Positions 44,966 to 52,028 of a stretch of DNA of 58,106 nt are shown piece after piece. The notes beneath the pieces were generated by a model, which made no database searches, had not been told where the DNA came from, and worked only from the letters and a program-made list of their open reading frames with translations. The DNA comes from Acidobacteriota bacterium. Lineage in GTDB: Bacteria; Acidobacteriota; Terriglobia; Acidiferrales; UBA7541. A program made the position numbers and the translations under genes. The first letter of the stretch is position 1. Every line of letters starts with the position of its first letter. The DNA is taken from contig DAHUXN010000090.1 in NCBI GenBank assembly GCA_027307115.1, positions 1 through 58,106 of the forward strand, given 5' to 3'.

Positions 44966-44994
44966 TTGCCGGGTTATGGCGGCCCGCGTATACT
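44966..44994 (+). promoter_or_regulatory. Promoter upstream of the TonB-C-like gene
   Basis: TTGCCG (44966-44971), a 17-base spacer and TATACT (44989-44994): four of six and five of six consensus bases with ideal spacing. The leader would be about 60 bases. It lies in the divergent gap 44867-45061. Confidence 0.65.
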
Positions 44995-45061
44995 TCCGGC
45001 ACGTAATGCGTTTTGAGCCGGGCTGTGCGCGGAGAGCAAGGAATAAAATGCGAGATCTATT

Positions 45062-45589
45062 GTGAAGAACGCGACTGTACTGATTGTTGTGACCGTTTGC
45101 ACGCTGACGCTGGCGGCGAGAGCGCGAGGGCAGGGGCCGGAGCCCACGGTGACGTGGACGCGGCACGGGGAAGTGGTGTTTGAGGCGGACGTGCGACCCG
45201 GGGGCGCGGCGAAGAATTCGCGGCCGATGCTGGTGGAGAGCATGGAGATTTCGGGCGTGAGAAACAAGAGAGGCTGGGGCGAATTTGCGGCCGCGTTTTT
45301 GGATGCGACGTCGCGTGCGTGGCTGGCGGCGATTCCGGCGGCAACGGTGACGGAAAAAGGAAAAGTGACCGTTGTGTTCGCGATGCATCGTGACGGGACG
45401 CTCGAAGGCGCGCCGATGGGGGAGCGGTCGTCTGGCGATTTGTCCCTTGATGCGGCGACGCGCGAGGCGATTGCGAAATCCGCGCCGTTCAAGGCGCTGC
45501 CGGCAGAATACAAGAAGTACGCGGCGCAATTGATGGTGACGTTTGCGTACGACCATCCGCGGGTGCCGTCGAACGGAGGCGGGAGATGA
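45062..45589 (+). CDS. Exported protein with TonB C-terminal-like domain
   Basis: A 175-residue protein with a signal peptide (VLIVVTVCTLTLAARARGQG). A C-terminal domain (about 95-165) reads GKVTVVFAMHRDGTLEGAPM, then SSGDLSLDAATREAIAKSAP and FKALPAEY, the pattern of TonB/TolA C-terminal domains (GxVxVxFxIxxDG...SSG...LDxAAxxAI...PFxPLP). It lacks the N-terminal anchor and proline-rich spanner of true TonB, so it is a periplasmic protein that uses the fold, perhaps to contact an outer-membrane partner. Start GTG 45062 places the signal peptide correctly, with the promoter 44966-44994 upstream. Its stop overlaps the next start (ATGA at 45586-45589), so the two genes are coupled. Confidence 0.72.
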   Translation: MKNATVLIVVTVCTLTLAARARGQGPEPTVTWTRHGEVVFEADVRPGGAAKNSRPMLVESMEISGVRNKRGWGEFAAAFLDATSRAWLAAIPAATVTEKGKVTVVFAMHRDGTLEGAPMGERSSGDLSLDAATREAIAKSAPFKALPAEYKKYAAQLMVTFAYDHPRVPSNGGGR

Positions 45590-46620
45590 AACGATCGGGA
45601 GATGTGACGGCGGCGGCGATTGTTTTGTTTTTCGGCAGCGGGCTGATGGTGCTGATGGCGGTGGTGATGACTGCGGGCACGGCCGTGACTCCACTGCCGC
45701 CAGAGCAGCGGGCCGGACAATCCGTACTGGCAATCTTCTACGCGCTGATGGCCGCGTGGGGAATTGCTACGGGAGTTGGCATTCTGCAATTGCGTCCGTG
45801 GGCGCGGATTTCGATCATTGTGATGAGCGGTGTGGCGGTTTTCTTCGCTGTTTGCGGCGCGCTGGGAATCATGATGGTGCCGTTGCTGCTTCAGCAGGAG
45901 CCTAGCGTGCCTGTTGCGGCGATAAAAGTCGTTGTGCTTGTCGGGTTGATCATGTTGGCCGTACCGCTGGCAATTGCGATTTGGTGGCTGATTTTGTTTA
46001 CGCGAAAGCGCGTGCAATTTGAATTCGCGACGCGCGGTGCGACAGCGATTTCGAGTGCGATTCCGGGCGCGACACCTGCACCTGATCCAGCGCCGGGTTT
46101 TGTGCCGGCGTTTGCCACTGCGCCGAGCACGCCGCAAATTCCGATCAGCATTCGCGTCATCGCGATTATTATCCTCGTCAGTGCGCCAGTCGCACTGTTC
46201 AGCTTGCCACTTGCAATTCGCGCGCATTTGCCGACGATAATTTTGGGCGTGTGGATGACCGGATGGGCGACTCCAGCGTACGTAGGGATTTCTGTGGCTA
46301 TACAAATCGCACTTCCCATCGCTGTTTTGCGGAGACGTCTCCGCGCGCTAGATGGGCTGATTGCCTATCTGTTGTTTGCCACGCTGAATGCAATGCTCTT
46401 TTTCGTTTCACCTTCCCGCAATGCGTTTTTCGACGCCCTTATGCGGGCACAATCAACCGCGCCGGGTGTGGATCCCGGACTGGTGAGGCAGTTCATCAGC
46501 ACAGTGATGCCGTTCGTCATGGGCGTTTCGGTCTTACTATTTGCCATTGCTTTGTATTTTCTTTTCACGCGAAGAAAAGCGTATCGCGCCGCGTGCGAGG
46601 CGCACCGGATAGCAACGTGA
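45586..46620 (+). CDS. Multi-pass membrane protein of unknown function
   Basis: A 344-residue integral membrane protein with about eight hydrophobic segments and a central Ala/Pro-rich loop (GATPAPDPAPGFVPAFATAP). The N-terminal half has GVGILQLRPWARISIIVMSG and WWLILFTRKRVQFEF, which match GIFRLRRWAWLSILSIGTG and WWILFFTRPRVASQF in the protein at 47564. The two therefore share a four-helix module; here it is fused to a second set of helices. No enzymatic motif was seen. The start ATG overlaps the TGA of the preceding gene by four bases. Family unknown to me. Confidence 0.75.
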   Translation: MKRSGDVTAAAIVLFFGSGLMVLMAVVMTAGTAVTPLPPEQRAGQSVLAIFYALMAAWGIATGVGILQLRPWARISIIVMSGVAVFFAVCGALGIMMVPLLLQQEPSVPVAAIKVVVLVGLIMLAVPLAIAIWWLILFTRKRVQFEFATRGATAISSAIPGATPAPDPAPGFVPAFATAPSTPQIPISIRVIAIIILVSAPVALFSLPLAIRAHLPTIILGVWMTGWATPAYVGISVAIQIALPIAVLRRRLRALDGLIAYLLFATLNAMLFFVSPSRNAFFDALMRAQSTAPGVDPGLVRQFISTVMPFVMGVSVLLFAIALYFLFTRRKAYRAACEAHRIAT

Positions 46621-46678
46621 GCGCCACGATAATTATTGAGGATGCTGGCTGCAACCCGTTTCAGCTAGACTCTCGCCT

Positions 46679-47434
46679 ATGAAGCGACGTGTTACGCGGG
46701 TACTGGTGATTTCGGCGGCGGTGGTGTTGGGTCTTCTGTCGATCTGGCGGCCGAAGGCAACCGCGATAGGCACGATCCTGTTGCTGTACGTCACGTTCGA
46801 ATACCTTCTCGCCACGCGCGACAATCTGGATCTTTCGCAGGAACACTTCAATCTGCTGGAGCGGCAGATGCAGAGGCAGGAACGCGTTTACTTGCATTTC
46901 GACCTGATCAACAGCGAAGCCGAGCTGGTGCTGCGGGTATCGAATCTTGGGCTTTCCAATTTTCTGCTGCAAAGAGTACAAGTGCGGCGATCCGATGGGG
47001 CCAACTTCGATTACGACGTTCACAGAATCGTGCAATCAGGACAGACGGAAAATATTGTGATGTCCCGCCATCTGTACGAAGGCCTGCCGTTTGGCGGAGA
47101 TTTTGAATTTACGCTTACATACCTCGGGCTCGACGGTTCCGGCAAAACAGAACCAAAATGTTTTAACGTCTTCCTGGGATTGGATGAGAGTCCCGCGGAC
47201 GTAAGAGAGTGGCTCGATGACATTATCAATTGGGGAGTTCACTGTCCGAAGTGCGATGTGCCGGCTCTGCTGAATCTGCACGGCCTGACAACGTTTGAGG
47301 GCGCCGCCGCAAGGAAGTCGAAGATGGCCGAAGACCTCGGCGCGTCATGTCCCAACCACAAGTCCGAGTTTATTTTGAGCGACCAGGCCATTAAGGATCG
47401 GCAGCGCGCGCGCGACGATCAACGGAGGCTTTAG
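46679..47434 (+). CDS. Membrane-anchored protein with a possible zinc-binding segment
   Basis: A 251-residue protein. One or two membrane segments near residues 7-45 (VLVISAAVVLGLLSIW and ATAIGTILLLYVTFEYLLA), a short helical stretch (HFNLLERQMQRQERVYLHF), a beta-rich soluble region and a C-terminal CPKCDVP with a later CPNH, spaced like a loose zinc ribbon. The last residues are highly charged. No family was recognised. Start ATG 46679 follows CTCGCCT with no good ribosome site. It lies 58 bases after the preceding membrane protein in the same direction. Confidence 0.65.
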   Translation: MKRRVTRVLVISAAVVLGLLSIWRPKATAIGTILLLYVTFEYLLATRDNLDLSQEHFNLLERQMQRQERVYLHFDLINSEAELVLRVSNLGLSNFLLQRVQVRRSDGANFDYDVHRIVQSGQTENIVMSRHLYEGLPFGGDFEFTLTYLGLDGSGKTEPKCFNVFLGLDESPADVREWLDDIINWGVHCPKCDVPALLNLHGLTTFEGAAARKSKMAEDLGASCPNHKSEFILSDQAIKDRQRARDDQRRL

Positions 47435-47563
47435 CGCAAGCCGAGCGTGCGGTTTGTCAGCAGGCGGAGGTGGTTTGAGAAGGCCGCAGAGAGCGATTTT
47501 ACGGCGTGTTTTGAAATTGTGGACTGGCGATTTGTGACCTCGCGCTGCCAATGGAGAGCGCGC

Positions 47564-48076
47564 ATGAACCCAAAACCTTCTCTCGGCGTCACCGTCGCGG
47601 CAGTTGTCCTACTGCTATACGGATTTTTGTTCCTGGCGAGTTTCATTGTACTTTCGCGGCAGGCGCTTTATCTTCATCCCGGGCAGAACATGCGCATGCT
47701 CAGGGCGTTCGCGCTTCCGACGCTCCGCCTGATTGCCATCGAAATCGGCATGGTCGCGACATCATACGGAATCTTTCGGTTGCGCCGCTGGGCATGGTTG
47801 AGCATTCTTTCAATCGGTACGGGAATGGTCGGGCTAGGAACTTATGTTTGGATTTCTGTATACCTTGGTCTTCCAAACCATGCTCTTACAGCTCGGACGA
47901 CGGTGCTTGATTCCCCGCTCGGGTTGGCCTTTGAGGTTTTTCTGACGCTCTTTGTTCCGGGCGCGTGGTGGATTCTCTTCTTTACGCGCCCCCGCGTTGC
48001 GAGCCAGTTCACAAGAGCGTCGGCGGTGTCCTCGGAGACCAGCGACGGCGAGACGCATCAGACCTCTCATTTCTAA
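47564..48076 (+). CDS. Four-helix membrane protein, short paralogue of 45586-46620
   Basis: A 170-residue protein with about four membrane segments (AAVVLLLYGFLFLASFIVL; LIAIEIGMVATSYGIF; WLSILSIGTGMVGLGTYVWI; VFLTLFVPGAWWILFF). It matches the N-terminal half of the protein at 45586 (shared W-W-I-L-x-F-T-R-x-R-V end and LRxWAxxSI). The function is unknown. ATG 47564 has GGAG upstream (GGAGAGCGCGC); the frame is open further back to 47447, but that part does not look like protein and lies before the ribosome site. The last residues are polar and probably cytoplasmic. Confidence 0.7.
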   Translation: MNPKPSLGVTVAAVVLLLYGFLFLASFIVLSRQALYLHPGQNMRMLRAFALPTLRLIAIEIGMVATSYGIFRLRRWAWLSILSIGTGMVGLGTYVWISVYLGLPNHALTARTTVLDSPLGLAFEVFLTLFVPGAWWILFFTRPRVASQFTRASAVSSETSDGETHQTSHF

Positions 48077-48128
48077 CTTCTAATCCCCGGTTCCACCTTG
48101 GGCGATTTTTTCTTACATACACAAGTAC

Positions 48129-48157
48129 TTGACAAAGTTCTGACATGCGCGTAAAAG
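48129..48157 (+). promoter_or_regulatory. Promoter candidate upstream of a terminated short transcript
   Basis: A perfect -35 TTGACA (48129-48134), a 17-base spacer and TAAAAG (48152-48157; four of six). The region around it is A/T-richer than its surroundings. Confidence 0.6.
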
Positions 48158-48163
48158 ATTTCA

Positions 48164-48260
48164 CTGTAAGCTCGATTTGTGTGACTCGCTGAAGAGTGGC
48201 GAGCGGTTGAAAGTGGATTTGATGGTTTCCGCGCCGGCGCAATGCCGGCGTTTTTGTTTT
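48164..48260 (+). ncRNA. Possible small RNA or attenuated leader
   Basis: Bounded by the promoter at 48129-48157 and the intrinsic terminator at 48232-48260, giving a transcript of about 97 bases with no convincing ORF. The next gene starts at 48307. It could be a stand-alone small RNA or a leader whose terminator controls read-through into the phage-like genes. Inferred from flanking signals only. Confidence 0.4.
48232..48260 (+). terminator. Rho-independent terminator
   Basis: A perfect seven-pair stem CGCCGGC / GCCGGCG with the five-base loop GCAAT, directly followed by TTTTTGTTTT. This is the best intrinsic terminator in the window. Confidence 0.85.
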
Positions 48261-48306
48261 GCGCCTTGATTTCAATTCTTAACGACAACTGAACAGGGAG
48301 GTCTTC

Positions 48307-48675
48307 GTGCCGAATTACAACGCACAGAATCCGCCGAATTCCATCTATCCGGGCGATGTGGCGTTTGCATTCAACGCGGAAGCGCCGGCGGCGGGGCAGG
48401 CAAGCCAGCAATTCGCGCTGCCGAGTTACTCGGGGTTTCCGGAGAACGGGCGGACGATTCGTTGGCAGACAATTTTTGGAACCGCGCCGACCAGCGTGTC
48501 CGTGGTGCTGCAGACGGCGATGGTGGACGCTGACACGCAATACGCGACCGTGGATACTTCGACGGCGACAACGGGGGAGGCGCGTACGGTCACCGGAGTG
48601 CGAGGGAATTTTGTCCGCGCGAAAGTGAGCGCCATAACGGGCGGGTCGGGCGTAACAGTGCAATTGTTGGGATGA
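48307..48675 (+). CDS. Small beta-rich protein at the head of the phage-like module
   Basis: A 122-residue Ser/Thr/Ala-rich protein with few charged residues and no signal peptide, ending in alternating strands (VRAKVSAITGGSGVTVQLLG). This composition resembles small phage structural proteins (decoration or tail-associated), but no family was recognised. Start GTG 48307 with AGGGAGGTCTTC upstream is a strong ribosome site. It lies just after the terminator at 48232-48260 and before a repeat tract that separates it from the terminase genes. Confidence 0.6.
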   Translation: MPNYNAQNPPNSIYPGDVAFAFNAEAPAAGQASQQFALPSYSGFPENGRTIRWQTIFGTAPTSVSVVLQTAMVDADTQYATVDTSTATTGEARTVTGVRGNFVRAKVSAITGGSGVTVQLLG

Positions 48676-48697
48676 GTTTTAGTGGAAGGCGAAGCAC

Positions 48698-49036
48698 ACA
48701 GGCTGAAGCCTGTGCCACGCAACGCACACTAGAGTCTGTGCCAGGACGGCGGGCACCGCAAAGACAAAATGCAGATTCCTCCTCGCGGTGACTCGTCGGA
48801 ATGACAGCAAAAACTAGAGAAGCGAAAACCCCACCCTTCGCTGAAACCGCGAAGGATGGGGCACCCGAAAAAGCCACACCTGGGCTGGGCCGCGCGTCGA
48901 GAGGCGGCAACAAAAAAGCACACAGGCTAAGACCTGCCTGCGGCAGGCAGGCCTGTTGACACGCCGAAGTCAAAAACGAAAAGCAGATCCCTCGCCGCAT
49001 TGCGGCTCCCTTCGTGCCTCAGGGCAGGCGAAATGA
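48698..49036. repeat. Repeat cluster in the 48676-49063 gap (K, B, A, K with nested palindrome, B with H)
   Basis: A K hairpin (ACAGGCT-GA-AGCCTGT) lies at about 48698-48722, with a related piece at 48719-48742. A compensated B variant is at about 48771-48806 and family A at about 48829-48867. A K copy at about 48919-48963 is opened by CCTGCCTGCGGCAGGCAGG. A B copy at about 48982-49036 is opened by CTTCGTGCCTCAGGGCAGG. No gene seen. Confidence 0.8.
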
Positions 49037-49063
49037 CAAACTAGCGATGAGCGCTTCTGGACC

Positions 49064-49492
49064 GTGGTATCGAGAGAGTTAGAAAGGGTAAAGCGTGAAC
49101 GGGGCATGACTGGACGAAAACGGAAAGCGCGAGGGGCGAAGAAACGTCAGACGAACGCGCGTAAGAAAAACGCGCGGGCGACTCAAAGCGCCATCGTGCC
49201 CACGCAAATAGAAACAGGTTCGCTGCCGCGCCCGCGAATTCGGCTCCGCTCGGCCATGAGGAAAGCGGGGCTGGATGAGTGGAAAATCGCCTGGCTGCTC
49301 AATTACAAAATCGATTGCTTCGCCGAAGCGGAAACGTCGAGCGGCAACAAACTCCTGCTCGATTATTTGAAGGAAGCGAGCCGGCATCTCGATCCCGCGT
49401 CGGCTCGCGCAACGGCAGGGCAGGGAAGTCCTGAAATTGAAATCGTCCACGATGTGCCTCGTCCGAATCGAAACGAACCGGACGAGCAGTAA
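49064..49492 (+). CDS. Basic protein, candidate small terminase subunit
   Basis: Up to 142 residues. It has a very basic N-terminal part (GRKRKARGAKKRQTNARKKN) and a helical domain (SAMRKAGLDEWKIAWLLNYK, then DCFAEAETSSGNKLLLDYLK) that could be a DNA-binding helix-turn-helix. It lies directly upstream of the large terminase (27-base gap), where phages encode the small subunit that recognises DNA for packaging. Assignment rests on position, size and charge. The start is uncertain: GTG 49064 lacks a ribosome site; ATG 49106, after GAACGGGGC, is as likely. Confidence 0.55.
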   Translation: MVSRELERVKRERGMTGRKRKARGAKKRQTNARKKNARATQSAIVPTQIETGSLPRPRIRLRSAMRKAGLDEWKIAWLLNYKIDCFAEAETSSGNKLLLDYLKEASRHLDPASARATAGQGSPEIEIVHDVPRPNRNEPDEQ

Positions 49493-49519
49493 ATTTCGCC
49501 TTGGCTCGCGCATAACCCT

Positions 49520-51214
49520 TTGGCACGCAAACCCGCTCCCGCAACAGTCGCGCCCAGACTCCTGCATTGGATCAAAACAAATGTCCCGTCGTCGATTGGC
49601 CTGCCGCGGGATACGGCGACGGATGACGAGAGTGAGAGCGCGGCGCGTGTGAAGCGCGCGCTCGGATATCACCCCTTCCCGAAGCAACGTGAATTTCATT
49701 TCTGTAAGGCGAAGTACAAACTGTTTGGCGGGGCGGCGGGGCCGGGGAAATCGAAAGCGCTGCTGATGGAAGCGATTGTGCAGGCTACGCAATATCCGAA
49801 CGTCAACACGCTGCTGCTGCGAAGGACTTTTCCAGAACTTGAAGGATCGCTGCTGCTTTATTTCCGGCGCGATGTACCCCGAGAGCTTTATCGGTCGTTC
49901 AACGAAGCGAAGCACACGGTGACGTGGCACAACGGGTCGACGACGCGGTTTGGGTACTCGCAGTCGGAAAACGACATTTATCAGTATCAGTCGGGCGAAT
50001 ATCTTTTTATCGGCGTTGATGAGCTGACGCATTTCACGCTGCGGCAATGGCAGTTTCTGACGAGCCGGAATCGATGTCCCGTGGCGGATGCGTTTCCGAA
50101 TATGGCGGGTGCGACGAATCCTGGAAATATCGGGCACGCGTGGGTGAAAGCGCTCTTCGTTGATAAGCAACCGGCGGCGGGAATGGATCCGCGCGAATAT
50201 GATGCGAAGGACTATGCGTTCATTGCAGCGCGCGTCTGGGACAATCCGATTTATGCGAACGATGCGTCGTATCTGAAGACGCTGGAGAAACTGCCGGATT
50301 CTTATCGGCGCGCGTTTTTGGATGGCGATTGGAGCGTTTTCGCGGGGCAGTATTTCACGAATTTCGATCCGTCGAGAAATGTGATTCGCGCAGAATCCAT
50401 TGCGGCGGAGGCGTGGTGGCCGCGCTGGATTTCGATTGATTGGGGATTCGAGCATCCGGCGGCGATTTATTGGCACACGAATGCGCCGGCAGTCGAGAGT
50501 CCACAACGCCGGCTCGACGGTTCTCACACGCACGGCCACGGTTGCGACCTGCCTGCGCAAAATGTTGAGATACCTCGGGCCGGTGTCGTGGGCTCTGCGA
50601 ATGGGGATGGCGATTGGCGGCGCAAGACGCGCGTGATCACATATCGCGAGTGCGTGGAACAGCACTTGGCACCGCGCACGCTGGCGGCGGAGATTGTTGC
50701 GCGTTCGCGCGACCGTGACGGCAAGGCGGAGCACATCGACGCGATTTATCTGTCGCCGGATGCGTTCGCGCATCACACGGACGATTCGTCGATCGCGGAG
50801 CGGTTGAGCGATGCGCTGGCGGCGGCCGGATTTCCGCGTCCTGTGCCGGCGGACAATGATCGCGTGAGCGGATGGATGCTGATGTACGAAATGCTGGAGG
50901 CGGACGAATGGCAAATCGCGGATTCGTGTCCGGAGCTGATTCGCACGCTGCCGGAACTGGTTCGCGACACAGTGAACGTCGAGGACATCGCCAAGCGCGA
51001 GGGCGACGATGCGGCGGATGCCGCGCGTTACGGCTTGAAGACGCGATCGTCTGGGAAAATGCCAAAGCCTCCGCGCGAGCAGGAAATACATGCGCGTGTG
51101 ACTTCTGACGATCCCACGATTCGCGCGATTCAGGCGCGCAAAGCGGAACTGGAAGTGCCGGCGAAAAATCGACCGGTGTTCGCTCCGTGGTCGAGGTGGC
51201 GACGCAATGCATGA
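49520..51214 (+). CDS. Phage-type terminase large subunit
   Basis: A 564-residue packaging motor. Walker A is GGAAGPGKS at residues 70-78. Walker B is LFIGVDE with Asp167/Glu168. The coupling region is in GATNPGN. The RNase H-like nuclease domain has SIDWGFEHP (Asp307), a later DAIYLSPDAF and DDAADAARYGL near the end. It would cut concatemeric DNA and drive it into a prohead through the portal protein encoded at 52029. Between SIDWGFEHPAAIYWHTN and RVITYRECVEQHL lies an unusual stretch of about 45 residues containing GSHTHGHGCD, absent from the normal short turn of this domain. Start TTG 49520 is tentative, since no good ribosome site was found. Confidence 0.88.
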   Translation: MARKPAPATVAPRLLHWIKTNVPSSIGLPRDTATDDESESAARVKRALGYHPFPKQREFHFCKAKYKLFGGAAGPGKSKALLMEAIVQATQYPNVNTLLLRRTFPELEGSLLLYFRRDVPRELYRSFNEAKHTVTWHNGSTTRFGYSQSENDIYQYQSGEYLFIGVDELTHFTLRQWQFLTSRNRCPVADAFPNMAGATNPGNIGHAWVKALFVDKQPAAGMDPREYDAKDYAFIAARVWDNPIYANDASYLKTLEKLPDSYRRAFLDGDWSVFAGQYFTNFDPSRNVIRAESIAAEAWWPRWISIDWGFEHPAAIYWHTNAPAVESPQRRLDGSHTHGHGCDLPAQNVEIPRAGVVGSANGDGDWRRKTRVITYRECVEQHLAPRTLAAEIVARSRDRDGKAEHIDAIYLSPDAFAHHTDDSSIAERLSDALAAAGFPRPVPADNDRVSGWMLMYEMLEADEWQIADSCPELIRTLPELVRDTVNVEDIAKREGDDAADAARYGLKTRSSGKMPKPPREQEIHARVTSDDPTIRAIQARKAELEVPAKNRPVFAPWSRWRRNA

Positions 51215-51325
51215 CTTGGCCAATTCCAGCGGCGCTGAAAATAGACCGCGATTGCTGCGGCTTTGAAGAGAGACGCAGCGACGCTGCAAGCGGGCCGCTT
51301 CCCAGAAACACAACTCTGAAACAGC

Positions 51326-51766
51326 ATGTCATTTCTTAGTCTATGCAGGCGGATCGCTGTGCGGCTTCGCGTGCGCACGCGGTATACGCGCGCATTGGAA
51401 AAGGAAGTGGCGCGGCTGCGGGCGGAGAATCGTGCGCTGGTGAATTCGATACTGGGTGTGGCGGGGATTCCGTCGATGCGGATGGCTGCCGCCGGGAACG
51501 GTCCACAGCATTTATCGCAGCTCGCACGTGCGCAACCGGCTCTTGTAGGGGCGGCCCTTGGGTCGCCCGGGCGAGGCAAGCCTCGCCCCTACGAGTGCGA
51601 GGCGACGAATTCGGAGACGAGTGCGCATACCACGCCACTGCGGAAACGTTCGTGGCAACAGATTGAGCGAGCGCGCGAAATCGAGGATGCGCGCGCCGCG
51701 CGGCGTGAGCGGGAAACGGATACGGAAACGTTTCCGACGCCACGCAATATTGTTCCGCGCGTGTAG
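51326..51766 (+). CDS. Small coiled-coil phage-module protein carrying an E repeat
   Basis: A 146-residue protein. Residues about 20-45 form a basic coiled-coil (RALEKEVARLRAENRALVNS). The segment ALVGAALGSPGRGKPRPYE in the middle is the translation of a family E palindromic repeat (51545-51592). The C-terminal part is a second charged helix (WQQIERAREIEDARAARRER). Without the repeat the two helices would be closer together. Start ATG 51326 after CTGAAACAGC, with no strong ribosome site. It lies between terminase and portal. Function unknown. Confidence 0.55.
   Translation: MSFLSLCRRIAVRLRVRTRYTRALEKEVARLRAENRALVNSILGVAGIPSMRMAAAGNGPQHLSQLARAQPALVGAALGSPGRGKPRPYECEATNSETSAHTTPLRKRSWQQIERAREIEDARAARRERETDTETFPTPRNIVPRV
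51545..51592. repeat. Family E palindromic repeat inside a coding sequence
   Basis: Perfect outer arms GTAGGGGCG / CGCCCCTAC, with inner GGCCCTTGGGTCGCCCGGGC. Another copy lies inside the portal gene at about 52896-52961. 48 bases, so it keeps the frame. Confidence 0.88.
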
Positions 51767-51810
51767 CAAGTGTTTCTCGTCCCGCGACTTGTAAAAGTTC
51801 ACAAACAAAT

Positions 51811-51958
51811 GCAGATCCCTCGCCGCATGGCGGCTTCCTTCGTGCCTCAGGACACGCGGGATTACATGAATAGAGGCGGGCCGAAATAGACAATCATTGA
51901 CGCGCGGAGACCTCACGTCAGTTGCGGCAAAAACAGTTGCAACGGGACGTGAGCTACA
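51811..51958. repeat. Family B (with H) and family D in the 51767-52028 gap
   Basis: A B copy at about 51811-51865 is opened by CTTCGTGCCTCAGGACACG. A complete D copy at about 51908-51958: CCTCACGTCAGTTGCGGC, loop, GTTGCAACGGGACGTGAG, CTACAG. Confidence 0.85.
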
Positions 51959-52028
51959 GGCAGGCCGCGAACATTGACGGATCGCAGGGCGACCACAGAA
52001 AAGACACTTTCAGGCACGCACAAATTCT

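Noticed and set aside
44867-45733. Upstream extension of the minus-strand exported protein gene to 45733
   Set aside because: The extension covers a divergent promoter region and two plus-strand genes and lacks protein character. The ATG at 44866 starts a clean signal peptide.
49079-51313. A 744-codon open frame on the minus strand
   Set aside because: It lies opposite the small-terminase and terminase genes, is Arg/His/Leu-rich as antisense of G+C-rich coding DNA usually is, and shows no domain. The plus-strand genes have clear Walker and nuclease motifs.
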